Assembly (NCBI RefSeq): GCF_025165795.1
Contig: NZ_JAJAGO010000019.1
Span: 1-64,000 of the forward strand
Length of the DNA: 64,000 nucleotides
DNA from: Streptomyces gossypii
Lineage (GTDB): Bacteria > Actinomycetota > Actinomycetes > Streptomycetales > Streptomycetaceae
Direction of reading: 5' to 3'
The position numbers and the translations under genes were made by a program. This document shows, piece by piece, positions 52,073-61,187 of the stretch. The notes beneath the pieces were generated by a model. The model ran no database searches and was not told the origin of the DNA. It saw only the letters and a program-made list of their open reading frames with translations. How positions within the stretch are numbered: the first letter of the stretch is position 1; the number at the start of each line of letters is the position of its first letter.

Positions 52073-52447
52073 ATGGCACCGCCCCTTGCGGATATAGCGA
52101 CATTGTCCGCACGTCTTGGATACACCCCTGCCGGGGCGGAACTGGATTCAGCAGAGGCGGCTCTAGAGTCTGCCTCTGCTGTGGTTCGGTTTTTCGGTCT
52201 TCCTTGGCCGGACCCTGCCACCGCCCCGCCCATTGCCGTAAAGATCACCCTTGACGCTGCGGAGCGGAAAGTTCGCTCCCCCGAGGGGTACGCGTCAGAG
52301 ATGCTCGGCGGGTACCAATATCGAATTCCAGCTAGCACACCCATGGGTACATCCCTGTCGTCGTCAGAAATTCAGATGCTCCAGTCGACAGCCGGTCTAG
52401 GCGGCCTCCACTCTGTCCCCATTAGCTCCGTCGGGGGTGAGCTGTGA
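52073..52447 (+). CDS. Head-tail connector (adaptor) protein
   Basis: A 124-residue protein, mostly helical in its N-terminal part (DIATLSARLGYTPAGAELDSAEAALESASAVVRF), the layout of gp15/gp6-like adaptors that bind below the portal. It comes right after the capsid and small basic genes and before a stopper-like protein, the usual connector position. ATG 52073 has AAGGAG seven bases upstream. Family match is by position and shape rather than a clear motif. Confidence 0.65.
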   Translation: MAPPLADIATLSARLGYTPAGAELDSAEAALESASAVVRFFGLPWPDPATAPPIAVKITLDAAERKVRSPEGYASEMLGGYQYRIPASTPMGTSLSSSEIQMLQSTAGLGGLHSVPISSVGGEL

Positions 52448-52761
52448 GTCTGTTGGACCACGGATCAAAAACGGCAGTTGTGTATCCGACCGTGGACGGA
52501 GACGACGGGTACGGCGGGACCATCCCCGTACCCGGTGAACCGGTCACCATTCGCGCGCACGTGCTCCCTTCTGACCGAGAAGCGGAAGGCACGGGCCTGG
52601 TAGTAGAGACCGTGTACCGAATTTACGCACGCCACCTACCGGCCGGACCATGGTCCCGAATTGAGTGGGGCGGGGAAGTATGGGTTGTCGCGGGAGACAT
52701 CAGAAGGTACAGGGTCGGCAGGGTGCACTACGACCAAGCAGTCATCAGAAAGCGAAGCTGA
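52444..52761 (+). CDS. Head-tail stopper-like protein
   Basis: A 105-residue beta-rich protein with the barrel pattern of head closure proteins (TVDGDDGYGGTIPVPGEPVTIRAHVLP, IEWGGEVWVVAGDIRRYRVGRVHYD). The GTG start overlaps the adaptor gene stop by 4 bp. In related phages the stopper closes the channel after packaging. Assigned by order and fold pattern. Confidence 0.65.
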   Translation: MSLLDHGSKTAVVYPTVDGDDGYGGTIPVPGEPVTIRAHVLPSDREAEGTGLVVETVYRIYARHLPAGPWSRIEWGGEVWVVAGDIRRYRVGRVHYDQAVIRKRS

Positions 52762-52762
52762 T

Positions 52763-53044
52763 ATGTCGAGTCTCCGAAACGATCTCAACGCCAAGATTGC
52801 ACACATGCCTGGAGTCAAGGCGGCAGTTCGCGATGACCTGGAGTCTCGCGCCACGCGTGTACGAGCGGTGGTCGCTGACCACATTCATGACGGTCACGTG
52901 TCCGCCTCGCTGAAGGTCCGCACGAACATTGTGGACTCAACGGTCTCTATCTCCGACCCTGCCATTTACGCCATCAACTATGGTCACAAGTCGCGCAACG
53001 GCTCATGGGTTGAGGGAATCCACGCGATTGAGGCGGGGTTGTGA
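52763..53044 (+). CDS. DUF5403-like phage neck/tail protein
   Basis: A 93-residue protein resembling the DUF5403 family of actinophage tail genes: N-terminal helices with RDDLESRATRVRAVVADH, then a strand pair (ASLKVRTNIVDSTVSISDPAIYAINYGHKSRNGSW). ATG 52763 lies two bases after the previous stop; the GTG of the next gene overlaps its stop. Probably part of the head-tail joining zone. Confidence 0.65.
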   Translation: MSSLRNDLNAKIAHMPGVKAAVRDDLESRATRVRAVVADHIHDGHVSASLKVRTNIVDSTVSISDPAIYAINYGHKSRNGSWVEGIHAIEAGL

Positions 53045-53454
53045 TCCCTACCCTGCCGGACATGGATGCACTGGTGACCGAGGCACTCCGGTCCGGCCTT
53101 CCAGGCGTAGCCGTCCGCGTGTCCGTACCTGCCGACTGGCTCACACTCTTGCCTCTGGTGACCGCACTACGGGTAGGGGGAGTTTCCCCTGACCCGCGAG
53201 GAATTGACCGTGCACTAGTGGACGTGCAGGCACTTGCGGCCACCCGCAGAGAAGCCAGTGCCGTAGCACGCTCCGCGCGCGTCACGCTGGCCTCTGCCTG
53301 CCGAACTCAGTTCAGGGGTAGTGACGGGTACCTGACCCACTTTGAGGAGGTCAGCGGACCGCGTGAGCTGTCGACGGGGGAACCCGACGACGGACCGGAT
53401 CTCTTCCGATTCCAGGCTACCTACCGACTGACCTCCAGACCCATCACACCCTAG
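53041..53454 (+). CDS. Tail terminator-like protein
   Basis: A 137-residue protein between the neck genes and the major tail protein, the standard place of a tail terminator. The pattern (ALVTEALRSGLPGVAVRVSVPADWLTLLPLVTALRVGG, then a helix and a C-terminal strand RFQATYRLTSR) fits the alpha-beta fold of gpU/gp17-like terminators that cap tail polymerisation. The GTG start overlaps the previous gene by 4 bp (GTGA). Confidence 0.65.
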   Translation: MIPTLPDMDALVTEALRSGLPGVAVRVSVPADWLTLLPLVTALRVGGVSPDPRGIDRALVDVQALAATRREASAVARSARVTLASACRTQFRGSDGYLTHFEEVSGPRELSTGEPDDGPDLFRFQATYRLTSRPITP

Positions 53455-53462
53455 GACGACTC

Positions 53463-54017
53463 ATGGCCGAGATTGACAACTCCGCACTTGTGGCAGCCGG
53501 TGGCTACATCTATGTAGCGCCGGTTGGCACCGTTAAGCCAGCCGATATCACCGACCCACTTAACCCCGGTGTCGGGTACGAGACTATTGGGCACACGAGC
53601 CTGGACGAACTTCCGGAGATTGGCCGAGAGGGTGACGACCCCACAAAACTGGGGTCCTGGTCTAACCCGTCTCTCAAGGTTGTTACTCCGTCTGTCACGT
53701 ACAGCATTGCGTTCCGGTCTATCCAGTCTACGGAGCTTACCTACCAGATGTACTTCGGCGCTGGCGCCAGTGCCACGCAGCCGGATGGATCCTTCCGGAT
53801 CCCTGCCACTCCGATTCCACAGGAGAAAGCCCTTCTGCTGGTCGTGGTGGACGGGGAGAACTTCCTCCCGCTGTGGCACCCGCGTGTGTCGCTTCTGGGA
53901 TCCGATGCCGTAGGCATGTCGACCGAAGGTTTCATCACCTACCCGATCACCGCAACCCTTCTTTCCTCCCCCGATATTGGCGGCGGCCTGGGTGAGTGGG
54001 CATCGATCATCACCTAG
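53463..54017 (+). CDS. Major tail (tube) protein
   Basis: A 184-residue beta-barrel protein. Typical major tail features: GYIYVAPVGTVKPADITDPLNPGVGYETIGHTSLDELPEI, and TYSIAFRSIQSTELTYQMYFGAG. It precedes the two chaperone frames and the tape measure gene, as in siphoviruses. It is followed by a palindrome (54019) and a hairpin (54055) that may reduce expression of the downstream genes relative to this abundant protein. Confidence 0.85.
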   Translation: MAEIDNSALVAAGGYIYVAPVGTVKPADITDPLNPGVGYETIGHTSLDELPEIGREGDDPTKLGSWSNPSLKVVTPSVTYSIAFRSIQSTELTYQMYFGAGASATQPDGSFRIPATPIPQEKALLLVVVDGENFLPLWHPRVSLLGSDAVGMSTEGFITYPITATLLSSPDIGGGLGEWASIIT

Positions 54018-54018
54018 A

Positions 54019-54036
54019 GGTACTTACGTAAGTACC
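54019..54036. promoter_or_regulatory. Perfect 18-bp palindrome, copy 2 of operator-like site
   Basis: GGTACTTACGTAAGTACC is a perfect palindrome one base after the major tail stop codon. Copy 1 (one mismatch) is at 45053-45070. Two copies in non-coding spots 9 kb apart suggest a phage regulator binding inside the late operon. Confidence 0.65.
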
Positions 54037-54054
54037 CGGCGAGAAAACAGACAG

Positions 54055-54088
54055 CCCTCTGCTATGGAAGGTCCCCCGTAGCAGAGGG
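54055..54088 (+). terminator. Hairpin between major tail and chaperone genes
   Basis: CCCTCTGCTA and TAGCAGAGGG form a perfect 10-bp stem with a 14-base loop, 19 bp after the palindrome. No T run follows, so it may be an attenuator or an RNA-stability element for the major tail transcript. Confidence 0.6.
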
Positions 54089-54128
54089 TGCACTAATACC
54101 GGGGCCACACAGACACTAGGGACCCCAA

Positions 54129-54485
54129 ATGACAATCTCCTGCGCAGACATGATGGAAGAGGCGGCCTCCAAGCACGCGGGGGTGGAGCTGGAGACTCGC
54201 TCGGGTAAGAGCGTCACGCTCCGAAGCGTGCTCCTCCTTGATGAGGCAGGGCTTAAGTCAGCAAAGGCGATCCTTTCGAGCTTCGCTGATGCCGATGAGG
54301 GTAACGACCTTGACAAGGTCGACGACATGGTTCCCAAGATTCGCGATCTTCTGCTGCTCATTGCAAATGACGCCGCTGCCATGAAGGCGGAAATGAAGGA
54401 CTGGCCAGTCAGTATCTACATTCAGGTAGTCAATGAATGGCAGGAAGGGACGCAGACGGGGGAAGCCGAGCCCTCATCCGAATGA
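54129..54485 (+). CDS. Tail assembly chaperone, first frame (gpG-like)
   Basis: A 118-residue acidic helical protein placed between major tail protein and tape measure genes, as lambda gpG. Near its end is the slippery sequence GGGGGAA (54458-54464) in the correct phase (G GGG GAA). Without shift translation stops at TGA 54483; with a -1 shift it continues into the next frame. It should bind the tape measure protein during tail assembly. Confidence 0.8.
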   Translation: MTISCADMMEEAASKHAGVELETRSGKSVTLRSVLLLDEAGLKSAKAILSSFADADEGNDLDKVDDMVPKIRDLLLLIANDAAAMKAEMKDWPVSIYIQVVNEWQEGTQTGEAEPSSE

Positions 54486-54868
54486 TGGATGAGGGGTACG
54501 GCTCAGCACTTCTAGCTGATCTCCAGCGCTGGTACGGACTCAACTTGGCGGACGTATGGCGAGGCACACTGTCCCCCCGTCGCGTATGGGGGCTACTGGA
54601 GCACCTGCCGGAGGATTCGGCGCTAGCCATCGCGTACGCCGGGGGCCCGTCATTCCGGGGTTGGACGGTGCAGACGCATCTCCTTGCGGGAGTCCTCAAC
54701 GCACTGCGTTTCGCTGACGCCAACAACGTACGCGTGAACGGCGGGAAACTGGAGAAGAAGCCGCGTCCGGTAGAGACTCCGACCGGCAAGTCTGGCGATA
54801 AGCCTAGGCGCCAACTTGATCTGTCCAGCCACCCGCTGGCGCAGCCGATACGAATTTCAGAGGGGTAA
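54437..54868 (+). CDS. Tail assembly chaperone, second frame (gpT-like), made by -1 frameshift
   Basis: This frame is open from 54437 to 54868, is in the -1 phase relative to the first chaperone frame and overlaps its end. Its likely expressed form is a fusion joined at about 54464, continuing SRALIRMMDEGYG then DLQRWYGLNLADVWRG. The extension of about 134 residues fits the gpGT type. No ribosome binding site is needed, and the first Met (54437) has none. It ends 3 bp before the tape measure gene. Confidence 0.78.
   Translation: MAGRDADGGSRALIRMMDEGYGSALLADLQRWYGLNLADVWRGTLSPRRVWGLLEHLPEDSALAIAYAGGPSFRGWTVQTHLLAGVLNALRFADANNVRVNGGKLEKKPRPVETPTGKSGDKPRRQLDLSSHPLAQPIRISEG
54458..54464 (+). promoter_or_regulatory. 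Programmed -1 frameshift site GGGGGAA
   Basis: The heptamer reads G GGG GAA in the first chaperone frame; slipping back one base keeps most tRNA pairing and continues in the open second frame. Its position (21 bases before the zero-frame stop, before the tape measure gene) is the conserved one in siphoviruses. Confidence 0.75.
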
Positions 54869-54870
54869 CC

Positions 54871-57579
54871 ATGGCTGGTCCGGGAGGACAAGAGGCAGGC
54901 CGGATCAGCATCCGGGTACTCCCGAATACGGAGAACTTCGCCCGGTCCCTGCAACGGTATCTGGACCGCATTGAAGAGCGGTCACGCGTACAGGTCAAGG
55001 CCACGCTGGATATGACGGGGTTCGCAACTGACCTCCGCACCACGCTTAGGGACCTGAATGCGCGGGTCAAGGTCCGCGTGGATCCGGATCTTTCCAACTT
55101 CGCAACGGACCTCCGCGCGCAGCTTTCCACCGGCGGAGCACGGGTGCCCGTGCGCATTTCCCTTGCTGATGGGGAGATCACACGACTGCGGGCCCAGTTG
55201 GCCAGCATCACCCCGCCTATCGTCATCCCTGTACGAATTGACGGCGACAACCCCGACCTGAGTGGACTCACGAACCAGCTATCGTCTGTCGGTGATTCAT
55301 CGGGGTCTGCTGCGGGAGGAATAGGCAAGCTCGTAGGGTCCCTTGGTCGGCTCTCGGTCATGGCATCGTCCATCCCGTCGATTGCCTCGCTGGCGTCCAC
55401 GCTGACACAGCTGGGGCCCGCTGCCGCTCTTGCAGCCCCGGCGCTGCTTACTGTGGCTACAGCGGGGGCTGCTGTCAAAATTGGTATGACCGGGGTAAGT
55501 GAAGCGATCTCCGGTGGCTCCAAGGAGCTTAAGAAGCTTACCCCCAACGCGCAGGAATTCGTTAAGGAACTCAAGGCGTTGGCGCCTGCCTGGAAAGACC
55601 TACAGAAGTCCGTGCAGGAAAAGCTGTTCGTCAAAATGGGCAGCACGCTGAAGAGTACGGCTAAAGAGGTTCTCCCTGAACTCAAGAAGCAACTAGGCGA
55701 ATCAGCCGAATCCCTCAACCTCATGGGCAGGCAAGTCCTCAACACGGCTACGGGCTTGTCAAAATCGGGCGCACTAGGCACAGCACTTGATGGGGCCAAC
55801 GAGGGTCTACGTAACATGTCCGGACTTCCGGCTGTGATCGTTCAGGGCCTGGTGCAACTCGGCGCAGCCGCCGCGCCAGCATTTGGCAAGATCACTGCTG
55901 CTATCGGCAGGAGCATTGAGAACCTGAGTGTCAGTCTCACCAATGGCCTGGAGAATGGCGACCTACAGGCGTCCATCGATCGCGCTGTCTCCTTGGCCTC
56001 CCACCTTTGGGAGGTAGCCAAGGACCTAGGCGCCACCCTGGCTAATATCTTTGGTCCCGCTGCTGCCGCCGGAGCCGGGTTCATCAACGTGCTTGCTGTT
56101 GTCGCGCAGACTCTCCGGGACGTCACCGGGTCGGCGGAAGCCCAAGAGACCCTCAAGGCACTTTTCGAGACTTTGGCCTCACTCGGTACGGCCGTAGGGC
56201 AGATACTCGGCGCGGCACTCAAGGCAGTCATGCCGCTCATCAATACGTTGGTGACCACTCTCGCCGGTCCCCTGCAATCCGCTTTCGAGACGCTGGCACC
56301 GGTACTAAGCACCTTGATTGCACAAATCGGTGAGGCACTGGCACCCATTGTCAAGGCAATGGCGGAGCACTGGGCGAAGCTCATCCCGATTGTCGTGCAA
56401 ATCGTCTCGATGCTAGGTACCGCCCTGGGTCCGATTCTGGTTGTAATCGGAGAACTTTTCGGTCAGCTTATCGAGGTTCTTTCCGCTGCGCTCATGCCGG
56501 TGCTGGAGCAACTGCCTACGATCCTTCAGCCAATCTTGGACGCCTTCACCACACTCGTGCCGATTCTGGGCGACGTCATTGCTCAGCTCATAGAGGCACT
56601 GGCGCCCGCTCTGCAATCCATAGGTGAGCTTCTGGCTGTCCTCATGGTCGCGCTTGAGCCGCTTATCACTGCACTCGGCGAACTGCTCGTGAAGGCACTT
56701 GAAGCTGCAATGCCTGCCATTGAGGCACTCATGCCGCTAATCACGAAGTTGACAGACATCATGGCAGACCTCATGGCGTCCGCCATCATGAACGTGGTCA
56801 TTCCGGCGATTGAAGTACTCGTTGCGCTGCTTTCCGGAGACTTCAAGGGAGCCATTGAGGCGACCGAGGATCTTCTTAACGGTATCGGCCGATACTTCAA
56901 AGACGTTTTTGAGTCCATGACCAAAATCGTAAAGAAGGCGTCTGACCTCATCATTGGATCCCTTGCTTGGATGGCTTCCAAAGCATGGGAGTGGATGGGT
57001 CAAATGGGGACGTGGCTTTGGGAAAAGGCCACAAGCGGTATGAGCGACGTATCCGAAGCCATCAAGTCGGGCGTATCTGATGCCGTTGACTGGCTCGCTG
57101 AGTTGCCCGGAAAGTCAGTAAAGGCCCTTGGCGACCTGAGCATGAAGTTGTACAGCGCAGGATCCAAACTCATAGGCGGATTCGTAGATGGCATCAAGGG
57201 TGCCATTGGCGGAGTCAAGGACACCCTTACCGGTCTTACTGGTGACCTCACTTCGTGGAAAGGCCCGGAAACCCTTGACGCGCGCATCCTGACGCCAGCC
57301 GGTGAGCTGGTCATAGACGGGTTTATCACCGGGCTCCGTAAGAGGGTCCCCGACCTTAAGAGCATGCTCGGCGGTCTGACCATGGACATTCCCGAAATGC
57401 TGGGTACCGCATCTGTGGTCGGATCCTTCTCCGCTGACACCCCTGCCGGTCTCCAGCCTGGAGACCGGATAGTCCTTTCTCCAGACGGACAACGGGAGTT
57501 CTCGGCGTACATAGACCGACTGGCAGACGCGCGCATGGTGCAGCGTCTTGGCGCACCCGCTACGCGGGGAAGGAGGTGA
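54871..57579 (+). CDS. Tail tape measure protein
   Basis: A 902-residue protein that sets tail length. The N terminus has DUF-type repeats (ARSLQRYLDRIEERSRVQVKATLDMTGFATDL). The middle holds several long hydrophobic, Ala/Leu-rich stretches with membrane-like helices (about residues 170-200, 390-420 and 490-620), typical of tape measure proteins that enter the host membrane. The C terminus ends AGELVIDGFITGLRKRVPDLKSML and RMVQRLGAPATRGRR. At about 1.5 angstrom per residue this predicts a tail of about 135 nm. Confidence 0.92.
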   Translation: MAGPGGQEAGRISIRVLPNTENFARSLQRYLDRIEERSRVQVKATLDMTGFATDLRTTLRDLNARVKVRVDPDLSNFATDLRAQLSTGGARVPVRISLADGEITRLRAQLASITPPIVIPVRIDGDNPDLSGLTNQLSSVGDSSGSAAGGIGKLVGSLGRLSVMASSIPSIASLASTLTQLGPAAALAAPALLTVATAGAAVKIGMTGVSEAISGGSKELKKLTPNAQEFVKELKALAPAWKDLQKSVQEKLFVKMGSTLKSTAKEVLPELKKQLGESAESLNLMGRQVLNTATGLSKSGALGTALDGANEGLRNMSGLPAVIVQGLVQLGAAAAPAFGKITAAIGRSIENLSVSLTNGLENGDLQASIDRAVSLASHLWEVAKDLGATLANIFGPAAAAGAGFINVLAVVAQTLRDVTGSAEAQETLKALFETLASLGTAVGQILGAALKAVMPLINTLVTTLAGPLQSAFETLAPVLSTLIAQIGEALAPIVKAMAEHWAKLIPIVVQIVSMLGTALGPILVVIGELFGQLIEVLSAALMPVLEQLPTILQPILDAFTTLVPILGDVIAQLIEALAPALQSIGELLAVLMVALEPLITALGELLVKALEAAMPAIEALMPLITKLTDIMADLMASAIMNVVIPAIEVLVALLSGDFKGAIEATEDLLNGIGRYFKDVFESMTKIVKKASDLIIGSLAWMASKAWEWMGQMGTWLWEKATSGMSDVSEAIKSGVSDAVDWLAELPGKSVKALGDLSMKLYSAGSKLIGGFVDGIKGAIGGVKDTLTGLTGDLTSWKGPETLDARILTPAGELVIDGFITGLRKRVPDLKSMLGGLTMDIPEMLGTASVVGSFSADTPAGLQPGDRIVLSPDGQREFSAYIDRLADARMVQRLGAPATRGRR

Positions 57580-57585
57580 GCGGGT

Positions 57586-59448
57586 ATGAAGTACAGCTAT
57601 CGCCGGAACCTACTCTCTGACTATTCCGCGTACCCCATCGTGACACCCCTTGGGTGGGACGTAAACGGCGGCCTACTCAACACGGTCAAGGGAAACGTTT
57701 ATTGGGGAAGTGACAGTGACTACATCTGGGTCATAACCTCTACCGGATCCACCGATACCGTGGCGGATACCGAAGCCGCAACCGTATCCCCCGGTGAGGA
57801 GTACACCGCCGGAGTGTGGGTCATCCCCGCCGACCGAGCAGCAACAGTCACAATCTCAATCGTGTGGCTGAACAGTGTGTCGGCTCCGGTAGGAACCCCC
57901 GCCTCGCAGATATGGAACACGCCTTCCGGCAATCTTCAGCGGCGGGCGTCCGTGTACGGGACTGCCCCCATAGGCGCCTCTAAGGCGCTTGTACGCGTTT
58001 CGGTGACCAACGGTGCAGCGGGCGACGAAACGTACATGGACGGCACTTATCTCGGCCTGCAATCGTCGCAGATATGGGAACAGAGCATGCTCACCTTTGG
58101 TGAGGTGTACTGCGAACCCACGGGCGCGGAGTCCCTTTGGTCAGCTGCCGGGGGGACCCTGGTGCGCGACGAATCCGCGTACGTCCCGGATGAGGCGCAC
58201 GCTGACGGCGCTACGATGCTCAAGGCCATCCCGGACGGGGTTGCGCCCGTGCTCACGGTGTGGCCAACCAGAGAGCTGCCGGTCACACCTGGGACTGAGT
58301 ACTCTTTTGGCACACGTGTGGTCATTCGGCAGAACAGTGATCCTCTTGCGGTAATAAACGCGCGCGTACGTGCGGAGTGGTTGGGGGAGGCTGGCGAAGT
58401 CTTGTCCAGTAGTGAGGGTGACTACGGCACCTCCACATCGGCGGACGTCTGGGTGTACACCGTTCGAGAGCTGGTGGTGCTCGCTCCCGAGGGAGCTGTG
58501 TCAGTCCGCGTGCTAGTGGATGTCGACCCCACGGCGTCCACCGCTACGGGCTACTACATGCACGGGTGGCGTGTAGTCCCGGCTACTCCGCTGTACACGC
58601 TCTCGACAGATGAGGATGCCGGGGCAGTAATCCTGACCATCCCTGCATACCCCTGGCGGGACACGGACCGGCTCACTATTTGGCGCGTCCACGCGGACGG
58701 CTCACAGCACCCGCTGCGGGCCTGGCATGGGGATGTCAACGGGGATGAACACTGGTCCAGTCAGACGGAGACGTTTGAGGACTATGAGGCACCCCCCGGA
58801 GTAGAGATTCGGTACCGGATTATTACCTATTCCGACACGACGGAGGAGCACTACGACACGACTACACATAAGATCACAGCTCCGTCACTGCCCGACCCGA
58901 GTTACGTGTGGCTCAAGTCGCCCGGCCTGCCGGTCCTCAACACGAAAGCGGTCATGCAGTCTCCCCCCGCATGGTCGTATGCGTCCCGGTCGGCCTCGCA
59001 TCCCATTGTTGGACGAAGCGAGCCGCTCATCATATTCGCGCCACGAGACGGACGCGTAGGAACCCTGTCAGTACTCACGTGGACTTACGCGGACGAACAG
59101 GCCGTGTTGGCGCTGCTGAAATCTGGGTCGTCCCTCTTGCTGCACGCCGCACCGGGGTACGGAATAGAAGGCGGGATGCATCTATCCGTAGGTGACGTTA
59201 CTACATCCCCCGTAAGCCCGGACGGACGGGAAGAGACTCGGATTTGGACACTCGCCGTTTCCGAGGTGAGCAGACCAAAGGGACGACTCCAAGGATCCAG
59301 GTTGCGCACTTGGGACACCCTTGCCGACCCGTTCTATAGCTCACAGCCCGACTGGGCAAGTCTGCTCAACGATTTCAGTAGCTGGGCCAACGTGCTGGTC
59401 GGTATTACGGGAGGAGGTTACGACGACGATGCACCCGACGTCGCCTGA
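57586..59448 (+). CDS. Minor tail protein with carbohydrate-binding-like domains
   Basis: A 620-residue beta-rich protein immediately downstream of the tape measure gene, where distal-tail and baseplate proteins lie. The first 330 residues look like two related beta-sandwich modules (each begins with SDYSAYPIV- and TFGEVYCEPTGAESLW-like segments and ends in YMDGTYL- and YYMHGWRV-like strands). These are similar to CBM-type domains often found on phage tails. A fibronectin-like segment and a C-terminal tail-specific domain follow. ATG 57586 has AAGGAGGTGA upstream. It may bind cell-surface sugars of the host. Confidence 0.75.
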   Translation: MKYSYRRNLLSDYSAYPIVTPLGWDVNGGLLNTVKGNVYWGSDSDYIWVITSTGSTDTVADTEAATVSPGEEYTAGVWVIPADRAATVTISIVWLNSVSAPVGTPASQIWNTPSGNLQRRASVYGTAPIGASKALVRVSVTNGAAGDETYMDGTYLGLQSSQIWEQSMLTFGEVYCEPTGAESLWSAAGGTLVRDESAYVPDEAHADGATMLKAIPDGVAPVLTVWPTRELPVTPGTEYSFGTRVVIRQNSDPLAVINARVRAEWLGEAGEVLSSSEGDYGTSTSADVWVYTVRELVVLAPEGAVSVRVLVDVDPTASTATGYYMHGWRVVPATPLYTLSTDEDAGAVILTIPAYPWRDTDRLTIWRVHADGSQHPLRAWHGDVNGDEHWSSQTETFEDYEAPPGVEIRYRIITYSDTTEEHYDTTTHKITAPSLPDPSYVWLKSPGLPVLNTKAVMQSPPAWSYASRSASHPIVGRSEPLIIFAPRDGRVGTLSVLTWTYADEQAVLALLKSGSSLLLHAAPGYGIEGGMHLSVGDVTTSPVSPDGREETRIWTLAVSEVSRPKGRLQGSRLRTWDTLADPFYSSQPDWASLLNDFSSWANVLVGITGGGYDDDAPDVA

Positions 59449-60589
59449 GTTCCTGGCTGCGCTGACCACAGACCACGGCTGTGTAGTCCGCGTAGATTTG
59501 ATCCACGAGGGTGCTGTGACTGCCGCTGACATTCCGATAGTCGGAGGTACCGTCACGGTGGACGCGCAAAGCGATATTCGCCGCTCGTTGTCTCTCGAAA
59601 TCGCTGATCCCACGATGTTTCCTGGGGGGAACTCGGCGCACGCGAATTGGAACGGCACCTTGTTGGGTATAGAGGGACAGGAACTCTACGTTCAGCGAGG
59701 AATCCGTTTCACGGATGGCACGGTGGAGATGGTCCCTCTTGGGTTCTTCGTCATTACGGATATCCGGGGAGACGCGCACACCGGGCCCCTCAGCGTGACT
59801 GCGCAGGGCCGTGAATACCTCATCAAACAGTCCCCTTTCGACTTTCCAACCAACACCGGACTTGCTACATCACCGGCTGCCTTCATAGAGGCACAGCTAG
59901 TTGAGGCATACCCGACCGCCGAGTTCGTGAATGAGTCCACATACGGTACGTATGGCCTACTCTTCGCACAGTGGGACACAGGTGAAGACAGGTGGTCCGC
60001 ACTGTGTGAGGTTGCGAAGGCTGCGGGGGCAGAATTGTTCTGCAACGCGTCGGGGACCTTTGTACTCCGGGACATACCGCAGACCAACACCGGAAACAGC
60101 CCGCACGTCTGGGATGTCTCAACCGGTGCCAACGGGGTGTTGATTAGCTCCGTGCGGGGGCTTTCAGCCGAAGGAGTTTTCAACCGCGTAGTAGTAGAGA
60201 TGGACTCCGTGGGATCAGATGACCCCAACGCATTGAGCTGGGCCCAGCGCCTCATAGACGACCCGGATGACCCTCTCCGCTACGGCGGTCCGTTCGGCAA
60301 GCGTACCTACTTGTACACAACGGATGTCACCACGGAGCTAGGTGCGATTCACACTGCCGGAGAACTGCTGCGTAGCTATTCAATGCCGCACCGGACAACG
60401 ACACTTACCACTATACCTAACCCTGCGCTGGACGCTGGGGACTGTATTCGCGTCGGGTACCAAGAGGGTGTCGATTCAACCGGGTACCTCTATTTTCCAG
60501 AGTTGTACATCGTGCGAGCAGTCACAATACCTCTCTCAGTCGAGGGAGTTTCCGAAATTGGGACCGTAGACGGTAGGCGGGAGGGGTGA
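59429..60589 (+). CDS. DUF5047-like minor tail protein
   Basis: A 386-residue protein that I match to the DUF5047 tail family: SPEFLAALTTDHGCVVRVDL at the start, VDAQSDIRRSLSLEIADP, and ELYVQRGIRFTDGTVEMVPLGFFVI, the pattern of baseplate hub (gpJ/gp27-like) proteins. ATG 59429 is inside the end of the previous gene (20-bp overlap) after GGAGGAGG. It is likely part of the tail tip complex. Confidence 0.8.
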   Translation: MHPTSPEFLAALTTDHGCVVRVDLIHEGAVTAADIPIVGGTVTVDAQSDIRRSLSLEIADPTMFPGGNSAHANWNGTLLGIEGQELYVQRGIRFTDGTVEMVPLGFFVITDIRGDAHTGPLSVTAQGREYLIKQSPFDFPTNTGLATSPAAFIEAQLVEAYPTAEFVNESTYGTYGLLFAQWDTGEDRWSALCEVAKAAGAELFCNASGTFVLRDIPQTNTGNSPHVWDVSTGANGVLISSVRGLSAEGVFNRVVVEMDSVGSDDPNALSWAQRLIDDPDDPLRYGGPFGKRTYLYTTDVTTELGAIHTAGELLRSYSMPHRTTTLTTIPNPALDAGDCIRVGYQEGVDSTGYLYFPELYIVRAVTIPLSVEGVSEIGTVDGRREG

Positions 60590-61176
60590 TGAAGGAGCTT
60601 GTCGATTCTCTCAACGAAAGCGCCGTTGACGCGGTAATGAAAAGCGGACTGGCGAAGAGGCTGTCCCGCTCCGCAGTCGTAATCGCCGTACGCAGTGATT
60701 TCACAGTCGATGTACACACTGGGAACGACGAGATACTAACCGAGCGCGTGCGTGTACTCGGGTACGGCGTAGAGGTAGGCGACAGTGTGACCATACTCCG
60801 CACCGCTGGCGGTTGGGTCTGTCTAGGGGTCCAAATGGGGACCTACTCCACCCAATGGACCAACTTCTCTTTGGCGTCGTGGCAACAGCCATTCGGTAAC
60901 GGATTTCGACAACCCCGCTACCGGCGCATCGGGTCTGCTGTGGAAATGGAAGGGGTTGTCGAGTTCAAACAGGATGTAGGCGGCGGACAGATGGGGCTCT
61001 TCTATCTCTCTGGAGATTGCTCCCCGCCCATGAGAGTTGCGCTGACTGTGAGCAGAAGTAGCGGCAATTTCTGCCAGCTAGTGGTTGAGCCGGACGGGCT
61101 TGTGAGAACACACGGCGCACCGCCCCTTGCGGCAGCATCCTGGCTGGTTGTCGACGCAAGATTTTCACTCAGATAG
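60589..61176 (+). CDS. Minor tail/baseplate protein
   Basis: A 195-residue protein coupled to the DUF5047-like gene (TGATG overlap). An N-terminal helix is followed by an OB-like strand pattern (VVIAVRSDFTVDVHTGND, VRVLGYGVEVGDSVTILRTAGGWVCLGVQ), as seen in baseplate hub-attached proteins. No enzyme motif is evident. Assigned by position and predicted fold only. Confidence 0.65.
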   Translation: MKELVDSLNESAVDAVMKSGLAKRLSRSAVVIAVRSDFTVDVHTGNDEILTERVRVLGYGVEVGDSVTILRTAGGWVCLGVQMGTYSTQWTNFSLASWQQPFGNGFRQPRYRRIGSAVEMEGVVEFKQDVGGGQMGLFYLSGDCSPPMRVALTVSRSSGNFCQLVVEPDGLVRTHGAPPLAAASWLVVDARFSLR

Positions 61177-61187
61177 CGAGGCACCAA

